In this document: piece after piece, positions 23,889 through 33,462 of the stretch
Position numbering within the stretch: the stretch's first letter is position 1
Layout of the letters: the number at the start of each line of letters is the position of its first letter
Source: Asanoa ishikariensis
Lineage (GTDB): Bacteria > Actinomycetota > Actinomycetes > Mycobacteriales > Micromonosporaceae
NCBI RefSeq assembly: GCF_900107455.1
Contig: NZ_FNQB01000002.1
Location: 992,001 to 1,056,000, forward strand
Direction of reading: 5' to 3'
DNA length: 64,000 bases
Notes under the pieces: generated by a model
Told to the model about the DNA's origin: nothing
What the model saw: only the letters and a program-made list of their open reading frames with translations
Database searches by the model: none
Made by a program: the position numbers and the translations under genes

Positions 23889-25405
23889 CGCGTCCTTGTC
23901 GGCTCCGCCGCGACCGCCCACGCCTCGGGGAAGGCGGCCCGGACAGCCCGGATCGACGCGCGCTCGCGCTCGTAGAGCCGGCCGGCGACGACCGCGAGCT
24001 CGGTGTCCCCGGGTGACTCTGCGGCCAGCGAGACCCAGGTGTCGGCGGCGACCGCGGCGTCCTGGTGCTCGCCCAGCAGGTTCTGCACCTTGCCCAGCGC
24101 CTTGGCCAGCTTGGCGGCCGGCCCACCGATCACGGAGGCGACAGCGTCGACGGCGTACCGGGCCCGCTTGCCGTTGATCCGCACGGCGTGCCAACGCTCG
24201 TCGGCGGCCAGCGGGTCGAGGTCGGCGGCGCCGTCGACGCCCTTGGCTCCGTAGGCCAACCGCCGCCAGGGCTTGGCCACCATGCGGGGAAGCAGCCGCA
24301 GTGCCGGCTGGGCCGCGGTGGGCGCCACCCGTGGCTCGCGGGCCGCGTCGACGAGCAGGTCGAGCAGCGCGTGGTAGCGCGGCCCGCGCAGAGCCTTGTC
24401 GACGTTGGCCAGCGCCTGCTGCTGCCGGGCGTCGAGCGCCTCGTCGAGCCGGGCCACGGCGGCCGGGTCGACGGGGCAGAGCGGGTCGGCGTTCGCGGTG
24501 TGCTGGAGGCGTTCGCGGAGCACCTCGGCGTCGCGCGCCTCGCCGAGCACGCCGGCGATCCAGCGCAGCTCGTCGCGGATCCGGCCGACCCACTCGCGAT
24601 CCAGCAGCGCCGCGAAGGTACGCAGGTCACTGCGCAGCCGGCGGCAGCCGACGCGCATCTGGTGCACCGCGGTGTCGCCGTCCTCGAGCGGCTGGCCCAG
24701 CCGGACCAGCGGGTCGTGCGCCAGGATCCGGCCGACACCGGAGCGCACCGCGGCGACCACCACGTCGGCCGCCGAAGGCTGCTCGGGCAGGTCGCCCGGC
24801 GGCGTCAGGTCCGGCGGCGACGCGGCCGCGGCGCCCAGCGCCCGCACGTGCTTGGGGGTGAACTCGCCCTCCGTCGCGCCGGCCTCGACCAGCACGGCGG
24901 CGACGGCGGCGAGCAGCGCGCGGTCGCCTGCCTTGCGCTCCACCTCGATCTCGCGGAACGCCATCCGCACGGCCTTGCCGTCGAACACGGTGACCGCGTC
25001 GTCGGCCACCTCGGCCAGCACGGTGCCCTCGGCGTCGGTCAGGTCGTACGCGTGCCGCACTGTCTGGATCTTCGCCGCCGGAGCCAGCGCCTCGCCCCGG
25101 GACCAGGCCGTGACCAGCGCGAGCAGGTCAGCCGGTGGATTGCCGGCCCGGCCCTTGCGGGACACCTCGTGGCGCAGCCCCGGCACCGCCGCCGGCAGCT
25201 TGACGGTCCAGGGCGCGCTGTCGCCCTTGCGGTGGCGCAGTGACACCCCCGCGCGGGCCAGCCGCAGATCGGGGGTGTCGTAATAGGTCGCGGTGAGCGT
25301 GGCCGGTGGAGCCGCGACCACGGTGCCGCCGGTCGGGAGTCGGTCGGTCAGATCGGGCAGATGGAAGGCGTCGTCGGCGCCGAACTTGCGCTCCTCTTCG
25401 ATCAT
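23876..25405 (-). CDS. CYTH-CHAD domain protein
   Basis: 509 residues. The CYTH domain (about 1-200) opens with the signature 'IEEERKF' (ExExK) and holds the basic and acidic residues of a triphosphate tunnel. The CHAD domain (about 215-505) is alpha-helical with conserved His/Arg in 'AVHQMRVGCRRLRSDLRTF'. CHAD binds inorganic polyphosphate and CYTH members hydrolyse triphosphate or polyphosphate chains. Position between ppk and mutT1 fits a role on polyphosphate granules. ATG at 25405 is 6 nt after a TAGGCT box. Confidence 0.92.
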   Translation of the reverse strand: MIEEERKFGADDAFHLPDLTDRLPTGGTVVAAPPATLTATYYDTPDLRLARAGVSLRHRKGDSAPWTVKLPAAVPGLRHEVSRKGRAGNPPADLLALVTAWSRGEALAPAAKIQTVRHAYDLTDAEGTVLAEVADDAVTVFDGKAVRMAFREIEVERKAGDRALLAAVAAVLVEAGATEGEFTPKHVRALGAAAASPPDLTPPGDLPEQPSAADVVVAAVRSGVGRILAHDPLVRLGQPLEDGDTAVHQMRVGCRRLRSDLRTFAALLDREWVGRIRDELRWIAGVLGEARDAEVLRERLQHTANADPLCPVDPAAVARLDEALDARQQQALANVDKALRGPRYHALLDLLVDAAREPRVAPTAAQPALRLLPRMVAKPWRRLAYGAKGVDGAADLDPLAADERWHAVRINGKRARYAVDAVASVIGGPAAKLAKALGKVQNLLGEHQDAAVAADTWVSLAAESPGDTELAVVAGRLYERERASIRAVRAAFPEAWAVAAEPTRTRWLP

Positions 25406-25411
25406 CGACCT

Positions 25412-25417
25412 AGCCTA
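25412..25417 (-). promoter_or_regulatory. Candidate -10 box of the CYTH-CHAD gene
   Basis: TAGGCT on the minus strand, 6 nt before the ATG at 25405. It lies in the 13-bp gap after ppk and would allow transcription separate from ppk. Confidence 0.5.
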
Positions 25418-25418
25418 A

Positions 25419-27758
25419 TCAGCTTGCCGTGCCGACGATACGGCGCAGCAACCGGTTCTGCACGTGCTCCAGGGGCTTGTCCAAAGTGGAAGTGCGCCGG
25501 GTCCAGCTCCCGTCGCCGTGCAACACGAACGTGTCGGTGTCGTCGCTCATCGAGGCCGTCAGCACGCTGTCGAGCTCGGCCCGCGCGACGTGGTCGGTGA
25601 CCAGCACCAGCGCTTCGACCCGGCGGTCGAGGTTGCGGTGCATCATGTCGGCCGAGCCGATCCAGAACTCGGTCTCCGGGTCGTTGCCGTCGACGCCGAA
25701 CCGGAAGACCCGGGAGTGCTCGAGGAACCGGCCCAGGATCGAGTGCACCCGGATGTTCTCGGAGAGCCCGGGCACGCCCGGCCGCAGCGTGCACATGCCC
25801 CGAATGATCAGGTCGATGCGCACGCCGGCCTGGGACGCCCGGTAGAGCGCGTCCACGATCTCCTCGTCGACCAGGCCGTTGGCCTTCATCTGGACGAGGC
25901 CCTGGCCGCCGAGGCGGACCTTGTCGACCTCGCGGTCGATCCGCTCGATCAGCCCGCTGCGGATGCCGTGCGGAGCCACCAGCAACCGGCGGTACGCGGT
26001 CTGCCGGCTGTAGCCGGTCAGCACGTTGAACAGGTCCGTCAGGTCGGCGCCGACCTCAGGGTCGGCCGTCAGCATGCCGAAGTCCTCGTACAACCTCGCG
26101 GTCTTCGGGTGGTAGTTGCCGGTGCCGATGTGGCAGTAGCGACGGATCTGGTTGCCCTCCTGGCGCACCACCAGGGCCGTCTTGCAGTGCGTCTTGAGCC
26201 CGACCAGCCCGTAGACCACGTGGCAGCCGGCGCGTTCGAGCATCCGGGCCCAGCCGATGTTGGCCACCTCGTCGAACCGCGCCTTGACCTCGACCAGCAC
26301 CACCACCTGCTTGCCGGCGGTCGCGGCGTCGATCAGCGCGTCCACGATCGGTGAGTCACCGCTGGTGCGGTAGAGCGTCTGCTTGATGGCCAGCACGTTC
26401 GGGTCGGCCGCGGCCTGCTCGATGAACCGCTGCACGCTGGTCGAGAACGAGTGGTACGGGTGGTGCACCAGGACGTCGCCGTCGCGCAGCACGGAGAACA
26501 CGCTGCGCGGCACCTCACCCTCGACCAGCCGCGGGTGGGTGGCCGGCACGAACGGCCGGTCCTTGAGGTTGGGACGGTCGACGTCGCCGTAGATCTGCCA
26601 CAGCGACGCGAGGTCGAGCAGGCCGCGCACCCGCAGCACGTCGCTGGCCTCCATGTCGAGCTCGCGGACCAGCAGGTCGAGCACGTGGTCGGAGATCGAC
26701 GCCGCCACCTCGAGGCGCACCGGTGGACCGAACCGGCGCCGGGCCAGCTCGCGCTCCAGCGCCTGCAACAGGTCTTCGTCGCGGTCCTCGTCGACCTCGA
26801 CGTCGGCGTTGCGGGTCACCCGGAACAGGTGGCACTCGACCACCTGCATGCCGGAGAAGAGCTGGCTCAGGTGAGTGGAGATGAGCTCCTCGACCGGCAG
26901 AAACCGGTTGGTGCGGCCGATCCGGACGAACCTCGGCACGTTGTTGGGCACCTTGACCCGGGCGAACAGCACCTGGCCGCCGTCGGGGTCCTTCACCGAG
27001 ACGGCGAGGCTCAAGGACCGATTGGAGATGTACGGAAACGGGTGCGCCGGGTCGACCGCGAGCGGGGTCAGCACCGGGAACACATGGTCGCGGAAGTAGG
27101 TGCGCATCTGCTCGCGCTCGTCGGCGGCGAGATCATCCCATTGGAGCAGCTCGATCCCCTCGGCGCTGAGCTTGGGCAGCACCTCGTCGACGAAGCAGGC
27201 CGCCTGCCGCGCGACCAGGTCGGCGGTCTTCTCGGCGACGAACTCGAGTTGGGTGCGCAGGGGCATCTGGTCGCCACCGCGGACCGGCAGGCCGGCCTGG
27301 AGACGACGCTTGAGGCCGGCGACCCGGACCATGTAGAACTCGTCGAGGTTGCTGGCGAAGATGGCGAGGAACTTGGCCCGCTCCAGCAGCGGTGTCGACG
27401 GGTCCTCGGCGAGGGCCAGCACCCGGGCGTTGAAGTCGAGCCAGGACAGCTCGCGGTTGAGGAAGCGATCCTCGGGCAGCGGGTCCGAGCCCAGCGGCGG
27501 CACGTCGTCCGGCGGAGGGCCGTCCACGTGGTCGTTGGCGGTCGGCGGGGCCGGGTTCTCCGGCGCCGGCCCGTGGCCGGCGCGGGGTGCGCCCCGGCCG
27601 TGCGGAGCGGGCGCGCTGCGGGTCTCGGTGGGGCCGGCGGTCGGCAGGTACGCCGGGGACACCAGGGCGGCAGGTTCACTTGACGCGGTGATCTGGAGGA
27701 ACCGCCCGTCGGTTCCCCGCGGTCGTGGCATGCGTCGGCCGGGAGGTGTCTGGGTCAC
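25419..27758 (-). CDS. ppk: Polyphosphate kinase 1
   Basis: 779 residues including a 90-residue Pro/Ala-rich N-terminal extension. It polymerises the gamma-phosphate of ATP into polyphosphate. The N, H, C1 and C2 domains are present in order: '[20 protein letters not shown]' starts the N domain, and the autophosphorylated His is in '[16 protein letters not shown]', with '[14 protein letters not shown]' later. The GTG at 27758 follows an AATGAT box at leaderless spacing. The internal ATG at 27731 is an alternative. Confidence 0.95.
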   Translation of the reverse strand: MTQTPPGRRMPRPRGTDGRFLQITASSEPAALVSPAYLPTAGPTETRSAPAPHGRGAPRAGHGPAPENPAPPTANDHVDGPPPDDVPPLGSDPLPEDRFLNRELSWLDFNARVLALAEDPSTPLLERAKFLAIFASNLDEFYMVRVAGLKRRLQAGLPVRGGDQMPLRTQLEFVAEKTADLVARQAACFVDEVLPKLSAEGIELLQWDDLAADEREQMRTYFRDHVFPVLTPLAVDPAHPFPYISNRSLSLAVSVKDPDGGQVLFARVKVPNNVPRFVRIGRTNRFLPVEELISTHLSQLFSGMQVVECHLFRVTRNADVEVDEDRDEDLLQALERELARRRFGPPVRLEVAASISDHVLDLLVRELDMEASDVLRVRGLLDLASLWQIYGDVDRPNLKDRPFVPATHPRLVEGEVPRSVFSVLRDGDVLVHHPYHSFSTSVQRFIEQAAADPNVLAIKQTLYRTSGDSPIVDALIDAATAGKQVVVLVEVKARFDEVANIGWARMLERAGCHVVYGLVGLKTHCKTALVVRQEGNQIRRYCHIGTGNYHPKTARLYEDFGMLTADPEVGADLTDLFNVLTGYSRQTAYRRLLVAPHGIRSGLIERIDREVDKVRLGGQGLVQMKANGLVDEEIVDALYRASQAGVRIDLIIRGMCTLRPGVPGLSENIRVHSILGRFLEHSRVFRFGVDGNDPETEFWIGSADMMHRNLDRRVEALVLVTDHVARAELDSVLTASMSDDTDTFVLHGDGSWTRRTSTLDKPLEHVQNRLLRRIVGTAS

Positions 27759-27764
27759 CCCATC

Positions 27765-27770
27765 ATCATT
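27765..27770 (-). promoter_or_regulatory. Candidate -10 box of ppk
   Basis: AATGAT on the minus strand, 6 nt before the GTG at 27758. GTTCAGC (27781-27787) and GTGCATT (27792-27798), 11 bp apart just upstream, weakly resemble PHO-box units (GTTCACC). Confidence 0.35.
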
Positions 27771-27818
27771 ACCTGATCGAGCTGAACGTGAAATGCACTT
27801 CAGTCGACTGGTGGCGGC

Positions 27819-28631
27819 TCAGGGCATCGTGGGGATGGTGAGGCGGGTCACCACTCCCGACGGGTCCTGTTCGATGCTCACGCGCTGGCCCAGGCGGAGC
27901 AGGCGCAACCCCGAGGCGTCGAACGCGGCCGCGGGGTAGCTGAGCTGGCTGCCGTCGTCGAGCAGCACCGTGCCGGAGCGGCTGTCCGGGTCATAAGTGG
28001 CGACGGTGCCCTGCATGCCAGCACCGTAGCCCACGAGGCGCGCGGTGTGCGGTCCCAGACCGAGGGCGGCCGCCGCGGCGAGATCGGCGGCCGTGTCCAC
28101 GTCGCGGCGCAGGGTGGGCCAGCGCCCGTCCAGGGGCACCGCGCCCGACGCCGCGTGTGCCGCGGCGGACCCAGGACCGAAGCGCGGATCCAGCGGTACG
28201 CCCGGCGGCGCGGTCAGCAGGACGGTGCCGGTGCCGGGGGAGTCGGCGGCGTACCGCCGGAGGGTGCCCGCTGCCCTCAGTGCCTCCGTGAGCTCCCGCT
28301 GGTCCAGCGCGGGCAGGTCGGCCTGCAGCGCGGCTATCGGGCGCCCTGCCGCCGCTGCCGCGCCCCGCGCGAACGCGGGGTTGAGCCCACCGCCGGCCGG
28401 CTCGGGCACCGTGCGGACGCCCAGCGCCGTCAGCGCGGCCGCGGCGCCCGCGTCGCCGGTGACCGCGACCACCTCGGCGACCTCGGGGGAGGCCAGCGCC
28501 GCGGTCGCGGTGTCCAGCGCCAGCGCCAGGGCGAGGGCCTCGTGCGGGACACCAGCCAGCGCGCCGCGCAGGCGGCTTTTGCCAGCGGCGGGCGGCTTGA
28601 CCGCCAGCACCACCGCCCAGATCCCACGCAC
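27819..28631 (-). CDS. cofC: CofC/FbiD guanylyltransferase fused to a cold-shock-like tail
   Basis: 270 residues. Residues 1-204 are a CofC-type guanylyltransferase of coenzyme F420 synthesis, with 'VVLAVKPPAAGKSRLRGAL' as nucleotide site, 'IAALQADLPALDQREL' and 'DPRFGPGSAAAHA'. It activates phosphoenolpyruvate or 2-phospholactate with GTP. Residues 205-270 ('GTVATYDPDSRSGTVLLDDG' onward) look like a small beta-barrel of cold-shock type. The normal family length is near 210, so the tail is an addition in the same frame. GTG at 28631 lies 6 nt after CACCAT. The neighbours ppk and gpsA are those of mycobacterial fbiD. Confidence 0.85.
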   Translation of the reverse strand: MRGIWAVVLAVKPPAAGKSRLRGALAGVPHEALALALALDTATAALASPEVAEVVAVTGDAGAAAALTALGVRTVPEPAGGGLNPAFARGAAAAAGRPIAALQADLPALDQRELTEALRAAGTLRRYAADSPGTGTVLLTAPPGVPLDPRFGPGSAAAHAASGAVPLDGRWPTLRRDVDTAADLAAAAALGLGPHTARLVGYGAGMQGTVATYDPDSRSGTVLLDDGSQLSYPAAAFDASGLRLLRLGQRVSIEQDPSGVVTRLTIPTMP

Positions 28632-28637
28632 CCGCCT

Positions 28638-28643
28638 ATGGTG
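28638..28643 (-). promoter_or_regulatory. Candidate -10 box of cofC
   Basis: CACCAT on the minus strand, 6 nt before the GTG at 28631; keeps -11 A and -7 T. Confidence 0.35.
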
Positions 28644-28748
28644 CCAGGCACGCTGGCTGTCCCTGGCTGGCCCTCCGCGCCCCGGAGCAGGCATGATTTC
28701 GCTGCGGGCCGCGCTGGCGGGCGCGGTCGGCGGCGTCGAGGAGGCACG

Positions 28749-29516
28749 GTGGCACGGCGGAGGCTCGGGTTCTGGCGACGGTTCGTGGTCGCCCTGGTCA
28801 AGCCGGTCCTGACCGGCTGGACCAAGCGCACCTGGACCGGGATGGAGCACATCCCGACCACCGGCGGCGCGATCATCGTGGCCAACCACCTGTCGCACGC
28901 CGACCCGGTGGTCATCGGGCACTACGTCTACGACTCCGGCCGGTGGCCGAGCTTCCTGGCCAAGGCCAGCGTGTTCCGGGTGCCGGTGGTCGGCTACATC
29001 ATCAGCCGCTGCCAGCAGATCCCGGTCGAGCGCGGCTCGGTCGACGCCGCCCGGTCGCTGGACACCCTGGTCACGGCCGTCAAGGACGGCAGCAGCGTGA
29101 TCATCTACCCCGAGGGCACCACCACCAAGGAGCCGGACCTCTGGCCGATGAAGGGCAAGACCGGCGCCGCCCGGCTGGCCCTGATCACCGGCGCACCGGT
29201 GATCCCGGTCGTGATGGACGGCCCGCAGGCGCTGTTCGACCCGCGTACCGGCAAGGTCGGCCTCAAGGCCCGGATCCCGGTGCGGGTCAACGCCGGCGCG
29301 CCCATCGACCTGAGTCAGTGGGCCGGCGCGGCGCCCACCCGGCAGACCCTCGACGCGATGACCGAGACGATCATGCTGCACCTGCGCGACATGCTCGCTG
29401 ACCTGCGCGGCGTGACCGATCCGCCGCCCCTGTGGTCGCCGCCGCGCAAGCCGGCCGCCCGCACCGCGACGCAGGACGCGCCCGCCGACACCGCGACGGG
29501 TGGTGACCCCGCATGA
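28749..29516 (+). CDS. plsC: 1-acyl-sn-glycerol-3-phosphate acyltransferase
   Basis: 255 residues. The acyltransferase motifs are '[11 protein letters not shown]' (HX4D), '[13 protein letters not shown]' and '[13 protein letters not shown]', then '[10 protein letters not shown]'. It adds the second acyl chain to lysophosphatidic acid at the membrane; a weak hydrophobic stretch at about 10-22 may anchor it. GTG at 28749 is fixed by GAGGAGG at 28738-28744, spacing 4. The last 40 residues are Pro/Ala-rich. The stop overlaps the gpsA start (ATGA), coupling two phospholipid genes. Confidence 0.92.
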   Translation: MARRRLGFWRRFVVALVKPVLTGWTKRTWTGMEHIPTTGGAIIVANHLSHADPVVIGHYVYDSGRWPSFLAKASVFRVPVVGYIISRCQQIPVERGSVDAARSLDTLVTAVKDGSSVIIYPEGTTTKEPDLWPMKGKTGAARLALITGAPVIPVVMDGPQALFDPRTGKVGLKARIPVRVNAGAPIDLSQWAGAAPTRQTLDAMTETIMLHLRDMLADLRGVTDPPPLWSPPRKPAARTATQDAPADTATGGDPA

Positions 29517-30508
29517 GTCACGTCGCTGTCCTCGGCGCCGGCTCGTGGGGCACCGCGTTCGCCAAGGTCCTCGGCGACGCCGGCCGGGACGTGACCATCT
29601 GGTCGCGCCGGGAGACCGTCGCCGCGGGCATCCGGGAGACCGGACGCAACCCCCACTACTTCCCCGACGTGCGCCTGCCGGAGCGGGTCACCGCCACCGC
29701 CGACGCCGGCAAGGCGATCGCCGGCGCGGAGATCGTGGTGCTCGCCGTGCCCTCGCAGACGCTCCGCGGAAACCTCGCCGACTGGCGGCCCTTCCTCGAG
29801 TCCGACGCGACCCTGGTGTCGCTGATGAAGGGCATCGAGCTCGGCACCACCAAGCGGATGAGCGAAGTGGTGATAGAGGCCGCCAACGTCCCGGCCGACC
29901 GGGTCGTCGTGGTCTCCGGCCCCAACCTGGCCCCGGAGATCGCCGCCGGGCAGCCGGCGGCGACCGTGGCGGCCGGCATCGACCTGCGCCGCGCGACGCT
30001 GGTGCAGGACGCGATCACGACGCCCTACATGCGTCCGTACACCAACGACGACGTGGTCGGCGCCGAGCTTGGCGGCGCCGTGAAGAACGTGATCGCGCTG
30101 GCCTACGGCATCGCCGAGGCGATGGGCCTCGGCGACAACATCAAGGCCACGCTGATCACCCGCGGCCTGGCGGAGACGGCCCGGCTCGGCGTGGCGCTCG
30201 GCGCGGACCCGCTGACCTTCGCGGGCCTGTCGGGGCTCGGCGACCTGGTCGGCACCTGCCACTCGCCGTACTCGCGCAACCGGACGTTCGGCGAGCGGCT
30301 CGGCCGGGGCGAGACGGTGGAGCAGGCGCAGGCGGCGGTCGGGCAGACCGCCGAGGGTGTCAAGAGCTGCCTCGCGATCCGGGACCTGGCCCGCAAGAAC
30401 AACGTGGAGATGCCGATCACCGAGCAGGTGGAGCGGGTCTGCCACGAGGGCGCCGACCCGCGGGAGGCGCTGACCATCCTGATGACCCGCACCACGAAAG
30501 CCGAGTGA
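29513..30508 (+). CDS. gpsA: Glycerol-3-phosphate dehydrogenase [NAD(P)+]
   Basis: 331 residues. The Rossmann motif '[14 protein letters not shown]' is at the start. The catalytic lysine lies in '[13 protein letters not shown]', and '[11 protein letters not shown]' marks the C-terminal domain. It reduces dihydroxyacetone phosphate to glycerol 3-phosphate, the substrate for the acyltransferases. ATG at 29513 overlaps the plsC stop. Confidence 0.96.
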   Translation: MSHVAVLGAGSWGTAFAKVLGDAGRDVTIWSRRETVAAGIRETGRNPHYFPDVRLPERVTATADAGKAIAGAEIVVLAVPSQTLRGNLADWRPFLESDATLVSLMKGIELGTTKRMSEVVIEAANVPADRVVVVSGPNLAPEIAAGQPAATVAAGIDLRRATLVQDAITTPYMRPYTNDDVVGAELGGAVKNVIALAYGIAEAMGLGDNIKATLITRGLAETARLGVALGADPLTFAGLSGLGDLVGTCHSPYSRNRTFGERLGRGETVEQAQAAVGQTAEGVKSCLAIRDLARKNNVEMPITEQVERVCHEGADPREALTILMTRTTKAE

Positions 30509-30509
30509 A

Positions 30510-31619
30510 TTGAGCGAGTACGGCGACGGCACGCGGTCCGTGCACGCGGGGCTGCCGCCGGCGGTCCCCGGTGAGCCCTTCCTGCCCGGGCCGGTGTTCG
30601 CGGCCCCGTACCACCTTGATCCGGCGGTCGGTCCGGCCGCGTCGCCCAACGGCTACGGCCGGCCCGACAACCGCACCCGGCGGCTGCTGGAGGCGGCGAT
30701 CGGCGAGCTGGAGGGCGGTCCGACGCTGGCCTTCGCCAGTGGCCAGGCCGCGGTGACCGCGGTGCTGCTGTCGATCCTGCGGCCCGGCGACACCGTGGTG
30801 CTGCCGTCCGACGGCTACTACCCGGTGCGCGGCTTCGCCACCTCGACGCTCGCGGAGCTAGGCGTCACGGCCGTGTTCGCGCCGACCGCCGGCCCGCACC
30901 CGGACTACACCGGCGTGCGTCTGGTGCTGGTGGAAACGCCGGCCAACCCCGGCCTGGACGTCTGCGACGTCGCGGCACTCGCCGACCGTGCGCACGCCGC
31001 CGGTGCGCTGCTGGCCGTCGACAACACCGCGGCGACCCCGCTGGGTCAGCGCCCGCTCGACCTGGGCGCGGACCTCTCGCTGGCGTCGGGCACCAAGGCG
31101 CTGACCGGGCACTCCGACCTGCTGCTCGGCTATGTGGCGACCCGTTCGCCGCAGTTGCTGGAGTCGCTGACCGGGTGGCGCAACACGACCGGCTCGATCC
31201 CGGGCGCGTTCGACGCGTGGCTCGCCCACCGCTCACTGTTCACTCTGGACCTGCGGCTGGCCCGCCAGTCCGCCAACGCCGCCGCGGTGGTCGAGGCGCT
31301 GGCCGGGCGCACGGACGTGACCGCGCTGCGCTGGCCGGGCCGACCGGGTGACCCGGCGCACGAGGTGGCGTCCCGGCAGATGCGCCGGATCCCCGGCATC
31401 GTCGGGTTCGACCTGGGCTCCGCCGACCGGGTGGCCCGCTTCCTGGCCGCGTCCCGGCTGGTCGCGGCCGCGACGTCGTTCGGCGGGGTGCACACCAGCG
31501 CCGACCGCCGCGAGCAGTGGGGCGACGACACCGCTCCGGGCTTCGTCCGGCTGTCGTGCGGCATCGAGGACGCGGCCGACCTGGTCGCCGACATCACCGC
31601 GGCGCTCGACTCGCTCTGA
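30510..31619 (+). CDS. Cys/Met metabolism PLP-dependent enzyme (cystathionine gamma-lyase/synthase-like)
   Basis: 369 residues of the trans-sulfuration family. 'GYGRPDNRTRRLLEAAIGEL' is the substrate loop, 'FASGQAAVTAVLL' binds the PLP phosphate, and 'LASGTKALTGHSDLLLG' contains the PLP lysine. Whether it acts as gamma-lyase, gamma-synthase or beta-lyase cannot be told. The only start consistent with the family N-terminus is TTG at 30510, one base after the gpsA stop; no clear ribosome-binding site is seen, so re-initiation after gpsA is likely. A later GTG at 30540 would cut the conserved 'GTRSVHAG' opening. Confidence 0.87.
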   Translation: MSEYGDGTRSVHAGLPPAVPGEPFLPGPVFAAPYHLDPAVGPAASPNGYGRPDNRTRRLLEAAIGELEGGPTLAFASGQAAVTAVLLSILRPGDTVVLPSDGYYPVRGFATSTLAELGVTAVFAPTAGPHPDYTGVRLVLVETPANPGLDVCDVAALADRAHAAGALLAVDNTAATPLGQRPLDLGADLSLASGTKALTGHSDLLLGYVATRSPQLLESLTGWRNTTGSIPGAFDAWLAHRSLFTLDLRLARQSANAAAVVEALAGRTDVTALRWPGRPGDPAHEVASRQMRRIPGIVGFDLGSADRVARFLAASRLVAAATSFGGVHTSADRREQWGDDTAPGFVRLSCGIEDAADLVADITAALDSL

Positions 31620-31622
31620 CCG

Positions 31623-31860
31623 CTACTCCCTCGGCCGGCGTACCCCGCGCGAGCCGCCGCCGAGCCGGGACCGCGGGGCGGGCGCCGGTGCCGTCCGTTT
31701 GAGGTGGTAGCGGTGCAGCTCGGAGTTGCCCTCCAGGCTCGGGTTCTCGCTCACGGAGACGAGCTCCCAGCCCTGCTCGCCGGCCCGGTTGAGGTGGGCC
31801 AGGGCGGTATCGCGGGTGTTCCCTGTGGGGCAGGTTGGAAAACGGCGCGCACGCAGCGTG
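31623..31860 (-). pseudogene. Remnant of a DUF4177-like small protein
   Basis: In one minus-strand frame the segment '[20 protein letters not shown]' and then '[10 protein letters not shown]' match the C-terminal half of small DUF4177-type proteins. The expected N-terminal strand (a WEY-type start) is absent in all three frames, and no start codon with a ribosome-binding site precedes it. The 3' end runs into an Arg-rich tail. I take it as a truncated gene between the PLP enzyme and ddl. Confidence 0.35.
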
Positions 31861-31897
31861 ATCGCCGGACCAGCCCGCCTCACGTGCCACGGCAGAG

Positions 31898-31903
31898 TAG
31901 GGT
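31898..31903 (+). promoter_or_regulatory. Candidate -10 box of ddl
   Basis: TAGGGT, 7 nt before the GTG at 31911; predicted leaderless. Confidence 0.45.
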
Positions 31904-31910
31904 CCTGACC

Positions 31911-33014
31911 GTGACAAGACCTACGAAGATCCGCGTCGCGGTCGTGTTCGGCGGCCGGAGCACCGAGCACGCGATTTCGGCCGTCAGCGCCGGGAGCATC
32001 CTGCGGGTGCTGGACCCCGACCAGTACGAGGTCATTCCGGTCGGGATCACCCGCGAAGGTCAGTGGGTGCTCACCGACGGTGACCCTAGTGCCCTCGCGA
32101 TCGAGGGTGCCCGGCTTCCCGAGGTCACCGCCGCCGCCGGCACCGCGGTCGTGCTGCCCGGCGACCCGACCTCACGCGGGCTGATGGTGGTCGAGCCGTC
32201 CGCCGGGCTGAGCGCGCTGGGCGATGTCGACGTGGTCTTCCCGGCGCTGCACGGCGCCTACGGCGAGGACGGCACCATCCAGGGGCTGCTGGAGATGGCC
32301 GGCATTCCCTACGTCGGTGCCAACGTGTTCGCCAGCGCCGCCGCCATGGACAAGGAGTTCACCAAGAAGCTCGCGGCGGCCGAGGGCATCCCCGTCGGCC
32401 CGTACGTGGTGCTGCGCAACGGCGTCTCGCTCAGCGAGGCCGACAAGGAGCGGCTCGGGCTGCCGGTGTTCGTGAAGCCGTCGCGCGCGGGCTCGTCGTA
32501 CGGCATCACCAAGGTCTCCGACTGGGCCGACCTCGACACGGCCGTCGCGACCGCCCGCCAGATCGACCCCAAGGTGCTGGTCGAGGCCGCGATCGTGGGC
32601 CGCGAGATCGAGTGCGGCGTGCTGGAGGCCGAGGCCGGCGGCAGCGCGGAGGCGTCGGTGCTCGCCGAGATCCGGGTGACCGGCACGGGCCACGACTTCT
32701 ACGACTTCGAGGCCAAATACCTCGGCGAGCAGTGCGAGTACGACATCCCGGCCGGGCTGCCGGAGCCGCTGACCCAGCAGGTGCGCGACTACGCGGTGCG
32801 GACGTTCGCCGCGCTCGACTGCGCCGGCCTGGCCCGCGTCGACTTCTTCGTCACGGACGCCGGCGAGGTGCTGCTCAACGAGATCAACACGATGCCGGGC
32901 TTCACCTCGACCTCGATGTTCCCCAGGATGTGGGCGGCCAGCGGGCTGGAATACCCGAAGCTGGTCGACCGGCTGATCCGCACGGCGCTGCGCCGCGGCA
33001 GCGGCCTGCACTAG
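31911..33014 (+). CDS. ddl: D-alanine--D-alanine ligase
   Basis: 367 residues, ATP-grasp fold. '[20 protein letters not shown]' opens the N-terminal domain. '[17 protein letters not shown]' binds ATP, and '[19 protein letters not shown]' with '[13 protein letters not shown]' are the catalytic C-terminal motifs. It joins two D-Ala for the peptidoglycan stem peptide. The length fits the long DdlA-like form. Its TAG stop shares the tetranucleotide CTAG (33011-33014) with the stop of the convergent HIT gene. Confidence 0.96.
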   Translation: MTRPTKIRVAVVFGGRSTEHAISAVSAGSILRVLDPDQYEVIPVGITREGQWVLTDGDPSALAIEGARLPEVTAAAGTAVVLPGDPTSRGLMVVEPSAGLSALGDVDVVFPALHGAYGEDGTIQGLLEMAGIPYVGANVFASAAAMDKEFTKKLAAAEGIPVGPYVVLRNGVSLSEADKERLGLPVFVKPSRAGSSYGITKVSDWADLDTAVATARQIDPKVLVEAAIVGREIECGVLEAEAGGSAEASVLAEIRVTGTGHDFYDFEAKYLGEQCEYDIPAGLPEPLTQQVRDYAVRTFAALDCAGLARVDFFVTDAGEVLLNEINTMPGFTSTSMFPRMWAASGLEYPKLVDRLIRTALRRGSGLH

Positions 33015-33451
33015 ACCCCTGTGAAATACCGGCGGAGGCGGTCGGCCAATGCGGTCACCTCCGCCAGATCGCCGCGCGGCGCCTCGGGCGCGTAGGCGCT
33101 CTCGTGCCACGGCGTCTCCTCGGGGACGCCGCGGTGGCGCGGGAAGACGTGCTGGTGGAAGTGCGGGATGCCGCGGCCGATGACGGCGGAGAAGACGTGT
33201 TCCGGGTCCAGTTCGGCGCGCACCGCCATCGCGGCCCGGCGGGCGGCCGAGCCGACCGCCGCGGCCTCCACGTCGGTCAGGGCGTCCAGGTATGGAGCGT
33301 GCCGCAACGTCTCGACGAAGAGATAGCCGAGCAGCACCCCGTCGTCGCCGGGCGAACCGTGCGAGACGGCGACGAGGTCGTCCCGCCAGATCTCCGGACC
33401 GACCAGCGGACCCTCACCCCGATGCTTGGCACAGATGAGACAGTCATCCAT
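33011..33451 (-). CDS. HIT-family protein
   Basis: 146 residues. The histidine triad is 'PHFHQHVF' (HxHxH), and the start '[14 protein letters not shown]' has the CxxC often seen in actinobacterial HIT proteins. Members hydrolyse or transfer nucleotides (AMP-lysine, Ap4A or similar). ATG at 33451 lies 8 nt after TAACCT, close to leaderless spacing. It precedes no partner gene; recG ends 11 nt upstream on the same strand. Confidence 0.88.
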   Translation of the reverse strand: MDDCLICAKHRGEGPLVGPEIWRDDLVAVSHGSPGDDGVLLGYLFVETLRHAPYLDALTDVEAAAVGSAARRAAMAVRAELDPEHVFSAVIGRGIPHFHQHVFPRHRGVPEETPWHESAYAPEAPRGDLAEVTALADRLRRYFTGV

Positions 33452-33462
33452 GCAGCGGGAGG

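Noticed and set aside
23004-24593. Extension of the MutT1 frame far upstream into the CYTH-CHAD gene
   Set aside because: The upstream part is Arg/Ala-rich shadow coding; the Nudix domain starts at the ATG at 23888 with its own AAGGA.
32172-33110. Minus-strand frame opposite ddl
   Set aside because: Arg/Gly/Val-rich shadow; ddl has all ATP-grasp motifs.
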